This document shows positions 27,228 through 36,316 of a stretch of 64,000 bases of DNA, one piece after another. Every line of letters starts with the position of its first letter. Position 1 is the first letter of the stretch. Below the pieces are notes generated by a model that had not been told where the DNA came from, ran no database searches, and saw only the letters and a list, made by a program, of their open reading frames with translations. This stretch comes from Agrobacterium vitis (GTDB lineage: Bacteria > Pseudomonadota > Alphaproteobacteria > Rhizobiales > Rhizobiaceae), in assembly GCF_014926405.1 (NCBI RefSeq), contig NZ_JACXXJ020000005.1, positions 1,493,001-1,557,000 of the forward strand. Reading direction: 5' to 3'. Position numbers and translations under genes: made by a program.

Positions 27228-27319
27228 TCGGGCAAGATACTAATTTGCCCGATTTTTAGACATAAAAAAGATCATTGCCAAGCTCTTTCCAAGCGATACC
27301 GACAATTTTTCGGGCAAAT
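27228..27319. promoter_or_regulatory. Three TCGGGCAA motifs between dusB and ispDF
   Basis: TCGGGCAA at 27228-27235, its inverted copy TTGCCCGA at 27245-27252 (together a palindrome with 9-nt spacing), and a third copy TCGGGCAAAT at 27310-27319. They occupy the whole divergent promoter region, so they are candidate binding sites for an unidentified regulator of dusB-ntrBC and/or ispDF. Confidence 0.5.
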
Positions 27320-27381
27320 GCTGGAAAACTTTTGACCGCACCGATAGACAGGCGGAAATCTGTTTCAAACACTGGAATGAC

Positions 27382-28606
27382 ATGGTGCATATTCAAGCGG
27401 ACGGGGCAAGGTCAACAGCGGTTATATTGGTCGCGGCAGGCCGGGGAGAGCGCGCTGGCGCCTCCAGCGAGGGACCGAAGCAATATCGGCGGATCGGCGG
27501 AAAGCCTGTTATTGTCCATAGCCTGCTAGGCTTCGCAGATCTTCTCCCGCAGGCGACCCTGATCGTCGTCATTCATCCCGATGACGAGGCCTTGCTGGCC
27601 AATGCCCTTGCCCCTTATCCGCAGCTCGCTGCCTCGCTGACCATTACCCATGGCGGCAAAACCCGGCAGCAATCGGTTCTGGCTGGGTTGAAAGCCTTGC
27701 GGAATCAAAAGCCTGATTATGTGCTGATCCATGACGCGGTCCGTCCGTTTTTTCGATCAGCCAATGCTGCAACGGATTATCACCCGGCTTGATGATGGTG
27801 CCGATGCCGTCTTGCCCGCGATGCCGGTGGCCGATACGCTTAAGCGTGGCGATGAGGGTGCGCGAGTCGTCGATACTGTGGCGCGCAGCGGACTTTTTGC
27901 AGCACAAACACCGCAGAGCTTCCACTTTGCCAAAATACTGGCTGCTCACGAAGACGCCGCAAGCGCTGGACGAGAGGATTTCACCGATGACGCCGCCATC
28001 GCCGAATGGGCGGGACTAACTGTCCATCTGGTGGAAGGCTCGCCTGACAATGTAAAACTGACCGTGAAACGGGATCTTGAAATGGCCGATGCCCGCCTCT
28101 CTCATAACGCTTTGCCCGATGTGCGCACTGGCAATGGCTATGATGTCCACCAACTCGTGCCGGGCGACGGCGTAACGCTCTGCGGCATTTTCATTGCCCA
28201 TGACCAGGCCTTGAGCGGCCATTCCGATGCCGATGTCGCCCTACATGCACTGACCGATGCGCTGCTGGCCACCTGCGGCGCTGGCGATATCGGCGACCAC
28301 TTCCCGCCATCAGACCCGCAATGGCGCGGTGCCGCATCCCGGATCTTCCTGGAACATGCGGCAAACATCGTGCGCGATGCGGGCGGCACGATTATGAATG
28401 CCGATATCTCGCTGATTGCAGAAGCACCAAAGATTGGCCCGCATCGCCAGATCATGCGCGAAAAACTCTCGGAAATTCTCGGCATTGCGCTGGACCGTTG
28501 CTCGGTCAAAGCCACAACCAACGAGAAAATCGGCTTTGTCGGCCGGGGCGAAGGTATTGCAGGCATTGCCACTGCCACGGTGGTTTTCCAGGGAAAGCCA
28601 CAATGA
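27382..28606 (+). CDS. ispDF: Bifunctional IspD/IspF isoprenoid enzyme, apparent +1 frameshift
   Basis: Fused 2-C-methyl-D-erythritol 4-phosphate cytidylyltransferase (Isp[17 protein letters not shown]) and 2,4-cyclodiphosphate synthase (Isp[25 protein letters not shown]), two steps of the non-mevalonate pathway. The coding sequence is split. Frame one runs from 27382 to a stop at 27792, and reads DAVRPFF then turns to unrelated RSANAA. Frame two, one base later, continues correctly as [10 protein letters not shown] to 28606. The shift maps to a run of six T at 27748-27753, where five would restore the frame. Both halves are otherwise intact and free of decay. It overlaps the next gene by 4 nt. 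Confidence 0.9.
27748..27753 (+). other. T6 run at the ispDF frameshift
   Basis: Codons before it are CGT CCG; frame one then reads TTT TTT CGA. Removing one T gives TTT TTC GAT CAG, encoding the conserved RPFFDQ. Possible causes are a true mutation, polymerase or ribosome slippage, or a sequencing error. Confidence 0.85.
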
Positions 28607-29097
28607 GCCTGTTTCCCGACGATCTGGAAAAGGCCGCCCGGACCATCATTGAAGAGTTCGCGAAACGCGGCCTGACCATTGCCACCGCCGAATCCTGCAC
28701 CGGTGGGCTGATCGCCGGTCTGCTGACCGAAATCGCCGGATCATCCGCCGTGGTGGATCGCGGCTACGTCACCTATTCCAACCAAGCGAAGATGGACATG
28801 TTGGGCGTGCCATCGCTAACGCTGGAAACCTATGGTGCCGTGTCGCGCCAAACGGCGCTCGCCATGGCCCAGGGCGCCCTCTACCGCTCCGGTGCCTCCG
28901 TTTCGGTTGCCGTGACCGGTATCGCCGGGCCGGGCGGAGGGAGTGATGAGAAACCGGTTGGGCTGGTGCATCTGGCATCGGCCAGCCGTTCCGGCACAAT
29001 CCTGCATCACGCAATGCGTTATAGCGACCTTGGACGTGAAGGCATCCGGTTGGAAACCATGCGCACGGCGCTCGCCATGCTGGCCGAAATTGCTTAA
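28603..29097 (+). CDS. CinA C-terminal domain amidohydrolase (PncC-like)
   Basis: A 164-residue stand-alone CinA C-terminal domain. Such proteins are nicotinamide-nucleotide amidases that recycle NMN to NaMN. It has [16 protein letters not shown] near residues 28-43, then GYVTYSN and [18 protein letters not shown]. It begins at an ATG overlapping the ispDF stop (ATGA), with AGGGAAAG upstream, so it depends on translation of the IspF half. The long open frame upstream of it is only a shadow of ispDF. Confidence 0.92.
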   Translation: MSLFPDDLEKAARTIIEEFAKRGLTIATAESCTGGLIAGLLTEIAGSSAVVDRGYVTYSNQAKMDMLGVPSLTLETYGAVSRQTALAMAQGALYRSGASVSVAVTGIAGPGGGSDEKPVGLVHLASASRSGTILHHAMRYSDLGREGIRLETMRTALAMLAEIA

Positions 29098-29109
29098 CTG
29101 CACAGCGCT

Positions 29110-29562
29110 TTAAGCGGCCCCATAAACCTTATTGGCCCTGGTCTCGAACGCCTCGGAAAACATCCGGAACGCCCGGTCGAACATCGAGCCCATCAGGGCA
29201 CCGAGAATCATGCTTTTGAACTCGTAATCGATGTAGAAATTCACCGCGCAGGTGCCATCGCCGAGATCTTCGAAGCGCCAGCGGTTGTCGAGATATTTGA
29301 ACGGGCCTTCCAGATATTTGACATCGATAGCCCGCTCGTCCGGCTTCAGCAGCACTTGCGAAACGAAGGTTTCGCGGATCGCCTTGTAACCCACGGTCAT
29401 ATTGGCGATCAGCAAAGTCTTGCCATCGCGCTCCTTGCGCGATTGCACGGCAAGTTCCTCGCAAAGCGGCACGAATTCGGGATAGCGCTCGACATCGGCG
29501 ACGAGCTCATACATGCGATCGGCTGAGTGCTGGACAATACGGCGGGTTTCAAACTTCGGCAT
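29110..29562 (-). CDS. Coq10/RatA-like START-domain protein
   Basis: A 150-residue polyketide-cyclase/START-like protein. Signatures are DMYELVADVERYPEFVPLC-type (here MYELVADVERYPEF) and the central GYKAIRETFVS. Homologues include Coq10, a ubiquinone chaperone, and RatA, reported to bind ribosomes; the function here is not decided by sequence. I chose ATG at 29562 over a GTG three codons earlier because homologues begin MPKFETR. It converges on the CinA-like gene with a 12-nt gap. Confidence 0.88.
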   Translation of the reverse strand: MPKFETRRIVQHSADRMYELVADVERYPEFVPLCEELAVQSRKERDGKTLLIANMTVGYKAIRETFVSQVLLKPDERAIDVKYLEGPFKYLDNRWRFEDLGDGTCAVNFYIDYEFKSMILGALMGSMFDRAFRMFSEAFETRANKVYGAA

Positions 29563-29805
29563 AAGCCGCACTTAATCCTGCGCAACGGCAAGATCAAGAA
29601 GTCACGCCTGTGGTTTGGAAAATTTACAGGGAAATTCCTCAAAACCGCAGCGTGACATAATATCCTGATAAAAATTCACGGCAAATTGAAACCAAAATTT
29701 CCGGTTGGTGGCAACCCCTGACCCGAGATGCTAGCCTTCCCTCATTCAAAGTCATGAAGTCGTTAAACTGTTTTAGAATCGAATTATTTTAGCAAGGAAC
29801 CGCCA

Positions 29806-31131
29806 ATGGCCGCTCCCTCGACCAACGACAATATAGCCACCCCCAAGCCTCTTCAGGGCAAGGAATTGCGCAAGATCATGCTGGCCAGCGTGATCGGCAC
29901 AACGATCGAGTGGTACGACCTGTTCATTTTCGCTACCGCCTCGGCTCTGGTGTTCAACAAGGTGTTCTTTCCCAGCGTCGATCCACTGGTCGGCACCCTG
30001 CTGGCGTTCAGCACCTTCGCCTCCGCCTATCTGTCGCGCATGGTGGGCGCAGCGCTTTTCGGCCATTTCGGCGACAGGCTGGGGCGAAAATCGACATTGA
30101 TGCTCTCACTGAGCCTGATGGGTCTTGCCACATTCGCCATCGGCCTTTTGCCCGGCTATGAAACACTCGGAGTATGGGCGCCTATTTTCCTCGTCGTGCT
30201 GCGGCTTTTGCAGGGGCTGGCGCTGGGCGGCGAATGGGGCGGGGCCGTGCTTCTGGCGGTGGAACATGCACCGCAAAACAAGCGCGGGCTTTACGGGTCC
30301 TGGGTGCAGATCGGCGTTCCCGCCGGTACGTTTCTGGCCAATTCCGCCTTCCTGGTCTTGTCCTCGGTCCTCTCGGAACAGAGCTTCCTGCTATGGGGTT
30401 GGCGGGTGGCGTTTCTGATCAGTATCGTGCTCGTCGCCATCGGCTTCTATGTCCGCCTATCGGTGAGCGAAACACCAGCATTCGCCCGTCACAGACAGCA
30501 GGCAGAGACGCATCGCCTGCCGCTCGCCGATCTCATGCGGCGGCATTGGGCAAAGGTTCTGCTTGGCGGGTTTGCCACCCTGTCCATTGGCTCGTCTTTC
30601 AATCTGATCGCGGTATTCGGGCTGTCCTACGGCACGCAGACGCTGCACTTTCCCAAACAGCAGGTCTTGTCGATGATCCTGATCGCTTGCGCGGTCTGTG
30701 TTGTGCTTCTGCCGGTGTTCGGCGCACTTTCGGACCGGCTCGGCCGCCGGAATGTCATTCTCGCCGGGATCTTTGCGGAAATCCTGTTTGCCTTCCCGAT
30801 GTTCTGGCTGATGGACCATGGTGGTTTGCCGGGCGTGCTTTTAGGCTTCCTGCTGATGATGACCGCCTTTGCCGCCAATTTCGGACCGATTGCCACCTTT
30901 CTGTCAGAACTGTTTGAGACTGGCGTGCGCTATACCGGCCTGTCGATCTGCTACATGCTGGCTGGCGTGCTGGGCAGCGCCATGACCCCGATCATCACCG
31001 CCTGGCTGGTGGCAACGACCGGCAGCGCCGCGTCCGTGGCATGGTATATCATGGGAGCCTCCGCCGTTTCCGCCGTGACGCTGCTGCTCCTCTCCAGCCG
31101 CAGGCAAACGGCGGCAGCGTTCGCAGCATAA
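29806..31131 (+). CDS. MFS transporter, metabolite:H+ symporter (MHS) family
   Basis: A 441-residue inner-membrane transporter with 12 predicted helices. The MHS signature GTTIEWYDLFIF is in helix 1, the loop 2-3 motif GHFGDRLGRKST follows, and loop 8-9 has GALSDRLGRR. MHS members take up organic acids or osmolytes (citrate, ketoglutarate, shikimate, proline betaine); the substrate is not evident. AAGGA is well spaced before the ATG. It is monocistronic, with the 243-bp region upstream shared with the divergent Coq10-like gene. Confidence 0.92.
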   Translation: MAAPSTNDNIATPKPLQGKELRKIMLASVIGTTIEWYDLFIFATASALVFNKVFFPSVDPLVGTLLAFSTFASAYLSRMVGAALFGHFGDRLGRKSTLMLSLSLMGLATFAIGLLPGYETLGVWAPIFLVVLRLLQGLALGGEWGGAVLLAVEHAPQNKRGLYGSWVQIGVPAGTFLANSAFLVLSSVLSEQSFLLWGWRVAFLISIVLVAIGFYVRLSVSETPAFARHRQQAETHRLPLADLMRRHWAKVLLGGFATLSIGSSFNLIAVFGLSYGTQTLHFPKQQVLSMILIACAVCVVLLPVFGALSDRLGRRNVILAGIFAEILFAFPMFWLMDHGGLPGVLLGFLLMMTAFAANFGPIATFLSELFETGVRYTGLSICYMLAGVLGSAMTPIITAWLVATTGSAASVAWYIMGASAVSAVTLLLLSSRRQTAAAFAA

Positions 31132-31146
31132 AGCGGAAGAAGCGCC

Positions 31147-31716
31147 CTACCCCGAAGCGCCGATGAGGTCGAGAAGACGTGTGACCTCTCGGCGGGATTT
31201 CAGCACCAGAACCGGAACGTCCGGGCCGTGAAGATCGAAATTGCGGACGAAGATCGGTGCGTGCTTGCGCTCGAAATTCCAGATGTAAGAGAGGAATTCC
31301 CGATCAGGCAACGGCTCCTTGCAGCCTTCGGCCATGGCAATGCGGACTTTGCCATAGTTACGCCAGACGCGCCCGGCGATGCCGCGAAGGCAAGCCATCC
31401 GAGACATTTTTACCCAGATCACCAGATCTGTCCGAGGTAATCGCAAATCGAACGTCGAGGGACTACTTCCGTCCATTACCCAACGTTCATGTGAGACCAG
31501 TTCAGCAATAATGTCTCGCTGAGCCTGTCTGTCTCTTTCTCGCCAGCCGGGAAGCCAACGGACATCGCGATCAATCGATTGATAGTCGAGATCAAAGCGA
31601 GACGCGAGCTTTTGCGACAACGTGGTTTTGCCACCTCCCGAACAACCGACGACCATGATCCTGTTGCTGCGGCCAAGAAGATCAGCGGCGGCGGACATAT
31701 CCACGTAACGCACCAT
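31147..31716 (-). CDS. P-loop NTPase/adenylate-kinase-like protein (second of tandem pair)
   Basis: A 189-residue P-loop protein with Walker A GCSGGGKTT near residues 24-32, an acidic SIDRDVRWLPGW segment and WVMDGSS. This set is typical of the small kinase-like group annotated as AAA family ATPase or DNA topology modulation protein. ATG at 31716 has GGAGG 6 nt upstream, and the stop of the upstream paralogue lies inside that spacing. It is clearly paralogous to the preceding gene along its whole length. Substrate unknown. Confidence 0.8.
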   Translation of the reverse strand: MVRYVDMSAAADLLGRSNRIMVVGCSGGGKTTLSQKLASRFDLDYQSIDRDVRWLPGWRERDRQAQRDIIAELVSHERWVMDGSSPSTFDLRLPRTDLVIWVKMSRMACLRGIAGRVWRNYGKVRIAMAEGCKEPLPDREFLSYIWNFERKHAPIFVRNFDLHGPDVPVLVLKSRREVTRLLDLIGASG

Positions 31717-31718
31717 GT

Positions 31719-32294
31719 CTACCTCCGCTGGCACCCGTCTAAAGCCGTTAAAAACTCATTTGTCTGCCGGTGCGACCTGAGAACGACGACCGGCAGATCG
31801 GCCCGCGCATTTTCAAACTGTGTCTTAAATTGCGGTACTTCGCGCGCCTCGAAATTCCAGACATATTGAAGAAACGGCCAATCGATCTTTTCAGGACATC
31901 CCGGCGCCATCTCTGGCCTGACCGTCCCGCGATGTTTCAGCCAACGCGACAGAACACCGTAAATCGAAACGCGGCGCGGCGGACGCATCCAGATGACCAT
32001 ATCGGCACGCGCCAGCCGGACTGGCAGGCTGCCGGGGCTGTTGCCGTCGATAATCCACCGCTCACCGGCGACAAACTGTTGTATCAGTTCAATCGCTTCC
32101 GGCCTGGGCCTCAGCTTCCAACCGGGTAGCCAGAAGACGTCGCGATCCATGGAGATGTAGTCCAGGCCCAGCCGCTCGCACAGAATTTGCGACAGCGTGC
32201 TCTTACCGCTGCCGGAGCAGCCGACCAGGCAGATGCGCTTGGCCGAGTTTAACAGTGTAGCGGCATCGTCAAGCTTGTCGATATATCGGGCCAT
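31719..32294 (-). CDS. P-loop NTPase/adenylate-kinase-like protein (first of tandem pair)
   Basis: A 191-residue protein with Walker A GCSGSGKST (near 25-33), LDYISMDRDVFWLPGW, WIIDGNSPGS and the shared tail YVWNFEAREVPQF. It matches the following gene segment by segment, so the two arose by tandem duplication. The first copy keeps the more usual P-loop Ser. No membrane or secretion signals. The pair lies downstream of the lipA terminator and has its own start region near 32295-32328. Confidence 0.8.
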   Translation of the reverse strand: MARYIDKLDDAATLLNSAKRICLVGCSGSGKSTLSQILCERLGLDYISMDRDVFWLPGWKLRPRPEAIELIQQFVAGERWIIDGNSPGSLPVRLARADMVIWMRPPRRVSIYGVLSRWLKHRGTVRPEMAPGCPEKIDWPFLQYVWNFEAREVPQFKTQFENARADLPVVVLRSHRQTNEFLTALDGCQRR

Positions 32295-32328
32295 GATGCA
32301 TCACCCTTTGAGCATGAAAGCCCGACGC

Positions 32329-32354
32329 TTATAAGCGACGGGCTCCAATATCGG
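32329..32354 (-). terminator. Terminator after lipA
   Basis: A nearly perfect 26-nt palindrome: AGCCCG (32329-32334) with CGGGCT (32349-32354), inner CGCTTATAAGCG. On the minus strand it is followed by TTTC. It lies between the lipA stop and the P-loop gene. Confidence 0.65.
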
Positions 32355-32375
32355 CAAGCATCATATACCGGAAAT

Positions 32376-33347
32376 CTACTCCGCAGCCGCCAGCAGCTTC
32401 TTTTCGCGGTTGGCCTTCAGCCGGGCAAAATCGTCACCGGCATGGTGGGAGGAGCGGGTGAGCGGGCTGGAGGCGACCATCAGGAAGCCCTTGGTATAGG
32501 CAATATCCTCATAGGACTTGAACTCTTCCGGCGTCACGAAGCGTTCCACCTTGTGGTGCTTGCGGGTCGGCTGGAGATATTGGCCGATGGTCAGGAAATC
32601 CACGTCCGCAGTGCGCAGGTCATCCATCAATTGCAGCACTTCGTTACGCTCTTCGCCAAGGCCGACCATGATGCCGGATTTGGTGAACATTGTCGGATCG
32701 AGTTCCTTGACCCGCTGCAACAGCCGCACCGAGTGGAAGTAGCGGGCGCCCGGACGCACGGTAAGGTAATTGCCTGGAACGGTTTCCATATTATGGTTGA
32801 AGACGTCTGGCTTTGCAGCAACGACACGCTCCAGCGCGCCGGGCTTTTTCAAAAAGTCAGGAGTCAGGATTTCGATGGTCGTGGCGGGCGAAGCTTCGCG
32901 GATCGCCCAGATTACCTGTTCGAAATGCTCAGCGCCGCCATCGGCCAGGTCATCACGGTCCACGGACGTGATGACCACATGCGACAGGCCCATCTGGCGC
33001 ACGGCCTTGGCCACATTGGCAGGCTCTTCACGGTCAAGCGCATTCGGCTTGCCGGTCGCCACATTGCAGAAGGCGCAGGCGCGGGTACAGATCTCACCCA
33101 TGATCATGAAGGTGGCGTGCTTCTTTTCCCAGCACTCGCCGATATTCGGGCAGCCGGCTTCTTCACAGACGGTGACCAGCTTGTGGGAACGCACCAGTTC
33201 GCGGGTTTCCTGATAGCCCTTGGAGGTCGGAGCTTTCACCCTGATCCATTCCGGCTTGCGCAACACTTCCGTATCCGGCTTGTGAGCCTTTTCCGGGTGG
33301 CGGATGCGCTTGTCGTCCGGCTTGGTTCTATCGAGGATGGTAACCAT
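32376..33347 (-). CDS. lipA: Lipoyl synthase
   Basis: A 323-residue radical-SAM enzyme that inserts two sulfurs into octanoyl groups of lipoyl domains. The radical cluster motif is CTRACAFC (Cys87, Cys91, Cys94). The auxiliary cluster motif is [12 protein letters not shown] (Cys61, Cys66, Cys72). Its product is needed by PdhC and PdhB, whose genes lie a few kilobases upstream in the same orientation, so context and function agree. Confidence 0.98.
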   Translation of the reverse strand: MVTILDRTKPDDKRIRHPEKAHKPDTEVLRKPEWIRVKAPTSKGYQETRELVRSHKLVTVCEEAGCPNIGECWEKKHATFMIMGEICTRACAFCNVATGKPNALDREEPANVAKAVRQMGLSHVVITSVDRDDLADGGAEHFEQVIWAIREASPATTIEILTPDFLKKPGALERVVAAKPDVFNHNMETVPGNYLTVRPGARYFHSVRLLQRVKELDPTMFTKSGIMVGLGEERNEVLQLMDDLRTADVDFLTIGQYLQPTRKHHKVERFVTPEEFKSYEDIAYTKGFLMVASSPLTRSSHHAGDDFARLKANREKKLLAAAE

Positions 33348-33386
33348 CGTGTTTCCTTTGCCGCCGATGAGCGGTTTTAAAAGTCT

Positions 33387-33635
33387 CTATTTCCGCACCA
33401 GCTTGGCGACGAACAGCAGAATGCAGGCACCAATAAAGCTGGTAATCAGATAGCCAACCCAATCGCTGGCGACGAAAATGTCAAAGCGCCGGAAGATGGC
33501 ATTGGCGATGACCGAACCGATAATGCCGATGACGATGTTCATGAAAATGCCGAAGCGCATGTCCATCAACTTGCCTGCCAGCCATCCGGCCAGACCACCC
33601 ACGAAAATCGCCGTCAACCAGCCCACATTTTCCAT
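33387..33635 (-). CDS. GlsB/YeaQ/YmgE family stress-response membrane protein
   Basis: An 82-residue membrane protein with three hydrophobic segments and glycine motifs (GGLAGWLAGKLM, NIVIGIIGSVIANAIF) typical of the transglycosylase-associated family PF04226. The role is unknown; members are linked to stress or stationary phase. It lies between lpdA and lipA on the same strand. Confidence 0.85.
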   Translation of the reverse strand: MENVGWLTAIFVGGLAGWLAGKLMDMRFGIFMNIVIGIIGSVIANAIFRRFDIFVASDWVGYLITSFIGACILLFVAKLVRK

Positions 33636-33671
33636 CGTCTATCCTCAGTTGCCCGCCCCGTTGGCGGACTC

Positions 33672-33698
33672 GCCCGGCCCCTATATAGCGAGCCGGGC
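33672..33698 (-). terminator. Hairpin after lpdA
   Basis: GCCCGGC (33672-33678) pairs with GCCGGGC (33692-33698), 13-nt loop. It lies 30 nt past the lpdA stop. No T run follows, so this is a possible terminator or mRNA-stabilising hairpin. Confidence 0.45.
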
Positions 33699-33727
33699 AA
33701 TGTCTCGCAATGTCACTGTCCGCTGCG

Positions 33728-35173
33728 TCAGGCGTTCAGGACTTTGCCGTAGGCATCAAGCACGCTTTCCTTCATCATTTCAGACAGGGTCGGATGCGGG
33801 AAGATGGTGTGCATCAGCTCTTCTTCTGTCGTCTCCAGATTCATGGCCACCACGAAGCCCTGGATCAACTCGGTCACTTCCGCGCCGACCATATGCGCAC
33901 CGATCAATTCGCCGGTCTTCTTGTCAAAGATCGTCTTGATCATGCCATTGTCTTCGCCAAGCGCGATGGCCTTGCCATTGGCGTTGAAATTGTAGCGACC
34001 AACACGAATCTCGCGGCCCTGTTCTTTTGCCTTGGCTTCCGTGAGGCCAACCGAGGCGACCTGCGGGTTGCAATAGGTGCAGCCAGGGATCAGAGACTTG
34101 TTCATGGGATGAACATGCGGCAGACCGGCGATCTTCTCGATGCAGACCACGCCTTCATGTTCGGCCTTATGGGCCAGCATTGGCGGACCTGCGACATCGC
34201 CGATGGCATAGAGGCCCGGCACATTGGTCTTGCCATAGCCGTCGATGACGATGCAGCCGCGATCCGTCTTGACGCCCAAAGCTTCCAGACCGAGATTTTC
34301 GATATTGCCCTGCACGCCGACAGCAGAGATCAGCCGGTCAGCAGTGATCTGCTGCACTTTGCCATCCTTGGTCTCGACATGGGCGGTTATGGAATTGGTA
34401 CCCTTTTCGACCTTGGAAACCTTGGCGTCGGTGATGATCTTCAGGCCGCGCTTTTCCAGCGCCTTGCGGGCGATGGTGGAGATTTCCACGTCTTCCACTG
34501 GCATGATATTGGCCATCAGCTCGACCACGGTGACATCGACACCCATCGAGCGATAGAAGGACGCAAATTCGATGCCGATGGCGCCTGAGCCCATGACAAC
34601 GATGGATTTCGGCATGAAATCCGGCTTCATCGCTTCGAAATAGGTCCAGATCAGCTTGCCATCTGGCTCAATGCCCGGCAGAGCGCGGGGACGCGCGCCG
34701 GTGGCGACGATGATATGCTTAGCCGTATAGGTGCCCTCACCCAGAACGCCCTTGGGAACCGGATTCTGCGGCTGCACGGCGGGCTTGGACGATGCGCCGA
34801 CGACGATTTCGTTTGGCTTGGTGAGCTTGGCCTCACCCCAGATCACATCGATCTTGTTCTTCTTCATCAGATAGGCAACGCCGCCGTTGAGGCGGGCCGA
34901 TACGCCGCGCGACCGGGCAACAACGTCTTTCACATCGGCGGTCATAGTGCCGTTCAGCGTCAGGCCGTAGCTCTTGGCGTGATTGGCGTGATCGAGAATT
35001 TCCGCCGACCGCAGCAGCGCCTTGGTGGGGATGCAGCCCCAGTTGAGGCAGATGCCGCCGAGATGCTCGCGCTCGACAATCGCGATTTTCAGGCCAAGCT
35101 GGGCGGCACGGATCGCAGTCACATAGCCGCCAGGGCCGGACCCGATGATGATGACGTCATAAGCATTCGACAT
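33728..35173 (-). CDS. lpdA: Dihydrolipoyl dehydrogenase (E3)
   Basis: A 481-residue FAD enzyme reoxidising lipoyl groups of the 2-oxoacid dehydrogenase complexes. FAD motif GSGPGGYVTA (11-20), redox disulfide GGICLNWGCIPTK with Cys42 and Cys47, NAD motif VVMGSGAIGIEFA, and the C-terminal His-Glu pair in PHPTLSE. ATG at 35173 gives the standard N-terminus (MSNAYDVIII). It follows pdhC after the DUF465 and SGNH genes and is part of the pdh-lipA neighbourhood. Confidence 0.97.
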   Translation of the reverse strand: MSNAYDVIIIGSGPGGYVTAIRAAQLGLKIAIVEREHLGGICLNWGCIPTKALLRSAEILDHANHAKSYGLTLNGTMTADVKDVVARSRGVSARLNGGVAYLMKKNKIDVIWGEAKLTKPNEIVVGASSKPAVQPQNPVPKGVLGEGTYTAKHIIVATGARPRALPGIEPDGKLIWTYFEAMKPDFMPKSIVVMGSGAIGIEFASFYRSMGVDVTVVELMANIMPVEDVEISTIARKALEKRGLKIITDAKVSKVEKGTNSITAHVETKDGKVQQITADRLISAVGVQGNIENLGLEALGVKTDRGCIVIDGYGKTNVPGLYAIGDVAGPPMLAHKAEHEGVVCIEKIAGLPHVHPMNKSLIPGCTYCNPQVASVGLTEAKAKEQGREIRVGRYNFNANGKAIALGEDNGMIKTIFDKKTGELIGAHMVGAEVTELIQGFVVAMNLETTEEELMHTIFPHPTLSEMMKESVLDAYGKVLNA

Positions 35174-35251
35174 GGGCGCTTCCACTCCTCGGTTTCCTTG
35201 GGGTTGCGCCTCTCGGCCCAACCCGTGACGGGACTGGAAGCGCAACCGGCT

Positions 35252-35518
35252 TTATAATGCCGGTGTCTCGGCCTCCGGTTCATGACGAACCAGCATCCCG
35301 TAGATTTCGTCCTTGAGCCGCATCCGCTTCTTCCTGAGGTCTTCCATATGGAAGTCGTCGAGCGGCTCTATATCGGTTTCAGCGCGATGAACTTGCCGGT
35401 TGATTTCGTGATAGGCATCGAACAATCGAACGAAATGGCCGTCCGTTTCCTTCAAATGCCGCATCAGAGTCACAAATTCCGGAAATTCCTCTGCCAGTTC
35501 ATGCGGAGTGTTGGACAT
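35252..35518 (-). CDS. DUF465 (YdcH-like) protein
   Basis: An 88-residue soluble protein with the DUF465 pattern: a helical N-terminus with FVRLFDAYHEINRQVHRAE and a basic DLRKKRMRLKDEIY segment likely to form a coiled coil. The family has no settled function. It lies between the SGNH hydrolase and lpdA on the same strand. A 96-bp gap precedes it. Confidence 0.85.
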   Translation of the reverse strand: MSNTPHELAEEFPEFVTLMRHLKETDGHFVRLFDAYHEINRQVHRAETDIEPLDDFHMEDLRKKRMRLKDEIYGMLVRHEPEAETPAL

Positions 35519-35614
35519 GATCTTTCCCCCTTCAAGGTTGCAAGATCATTTTAAACCCGCCACATGGTCATTCATTGATTCCAATCAACCCGCATTACCG
35601 TCGATGCTTTTCCT

Positions 35615-36253
35615 TCACAGGCCCAGCATCATCCGCACCACAGGCTCCAGACCGCGCCCGATGGCGCGGGTATTGTCAGCATCGAGATGAATGCCATCCA
35701 TCGTCGTGGTCTTGGCCACCGAACCGGCATCAAAAAAGCCACAGCCCAGTTCATCCGCCGCATCGCGGTACATGCTGGCCAGCATTCCGCCCTCCTCGAT
35801 GGAATGATTGAACATCGCCCCGAACATTACATTGGCGGTCTCGCGGATCGGCGGTGGTGAGACGATCAGTACATCCGGCCCTTCGAAGTCGAAGCCCCAG
35901 TCATGCTGATGGACCAGTTTAACCAACCGCTTGATACCGCTCGTCGCGCCAATCGCCGTACCCTGAATGCCGCGCTTCAAATCATTCGTACCCAGCATCA
36001 GGATCACCAGATCCAGCGGCTTGTGGGTTTCAAGAATACTCGGCAACAGCCTCACACCATTGCGGTCGCAATCCGCCAGATGATCGTCATAAGCAGTCGT
36101 GCGCCCGTTCAAACCCTCGGCAATCACCCGAACGCCATGGCCAAGCGCCTTTTGCAACACGCTGGTCCAGCGGTCCTCATGGGCGTGACGACCAAGGGCA
36201 ACCGGGTCGTATCCCCATGTCAGACTGTCGCCGTATGCGAGAACGGTTTTCAT
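35615..36253 (-). CDS. SGNH/GDSL-family hydrolase (arylesterase-like)
   Basis: A 212-residue lipase/esterase of the SGNH fold. Block I GDSLTWG has Ser10, block II/III is LNGRTT and LGTNDLK, and block V DGIHLD has the Asp and His. It lacks a signal peptide. The group includes bacterial arylesterases and acyl-transfer enzymes; the substrate is unknown. ATG at 36253 has AAGGTGGG upstream. It follows pdhC with a 63-nt gap, perhaps in the same transcript. Confidence 0.88.
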   Translation of the reverse strand: MKTVLAYGDSLTWGYDPVALGRHAHEDRWTSVLQKALGHGVRVIAEGLNGRTTAYDDHLADCDRNGVRLLPSILETHKPLDLVILMLGTNDLKRGIQGTAIGATSGIKRLVKLVHQHDWGFDFEGPDVLIVSPPPIRETANVMFGAMFNHSIEEGGMLASMYRDAADELGCGFFDAGSVAKTTTMDGIHLDADNTRAIGRGLEPVVRMMLGL

Positions 36254-36316
36254 TCGTGGCCCACCTTGCGGAAACGAGAGGGGAAAGGTGAATAAAGCCA
36301 CCCTTCCCCAATTTCA

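Noticed and set aside
29775..29800. Possible iron-control (Irr-type) box before the MHS transporter
   Set aside because: TTTAGAATCG is followed by AATTATTTTA rather than TTCTAAA; too poor a match to the ICE motif to report.
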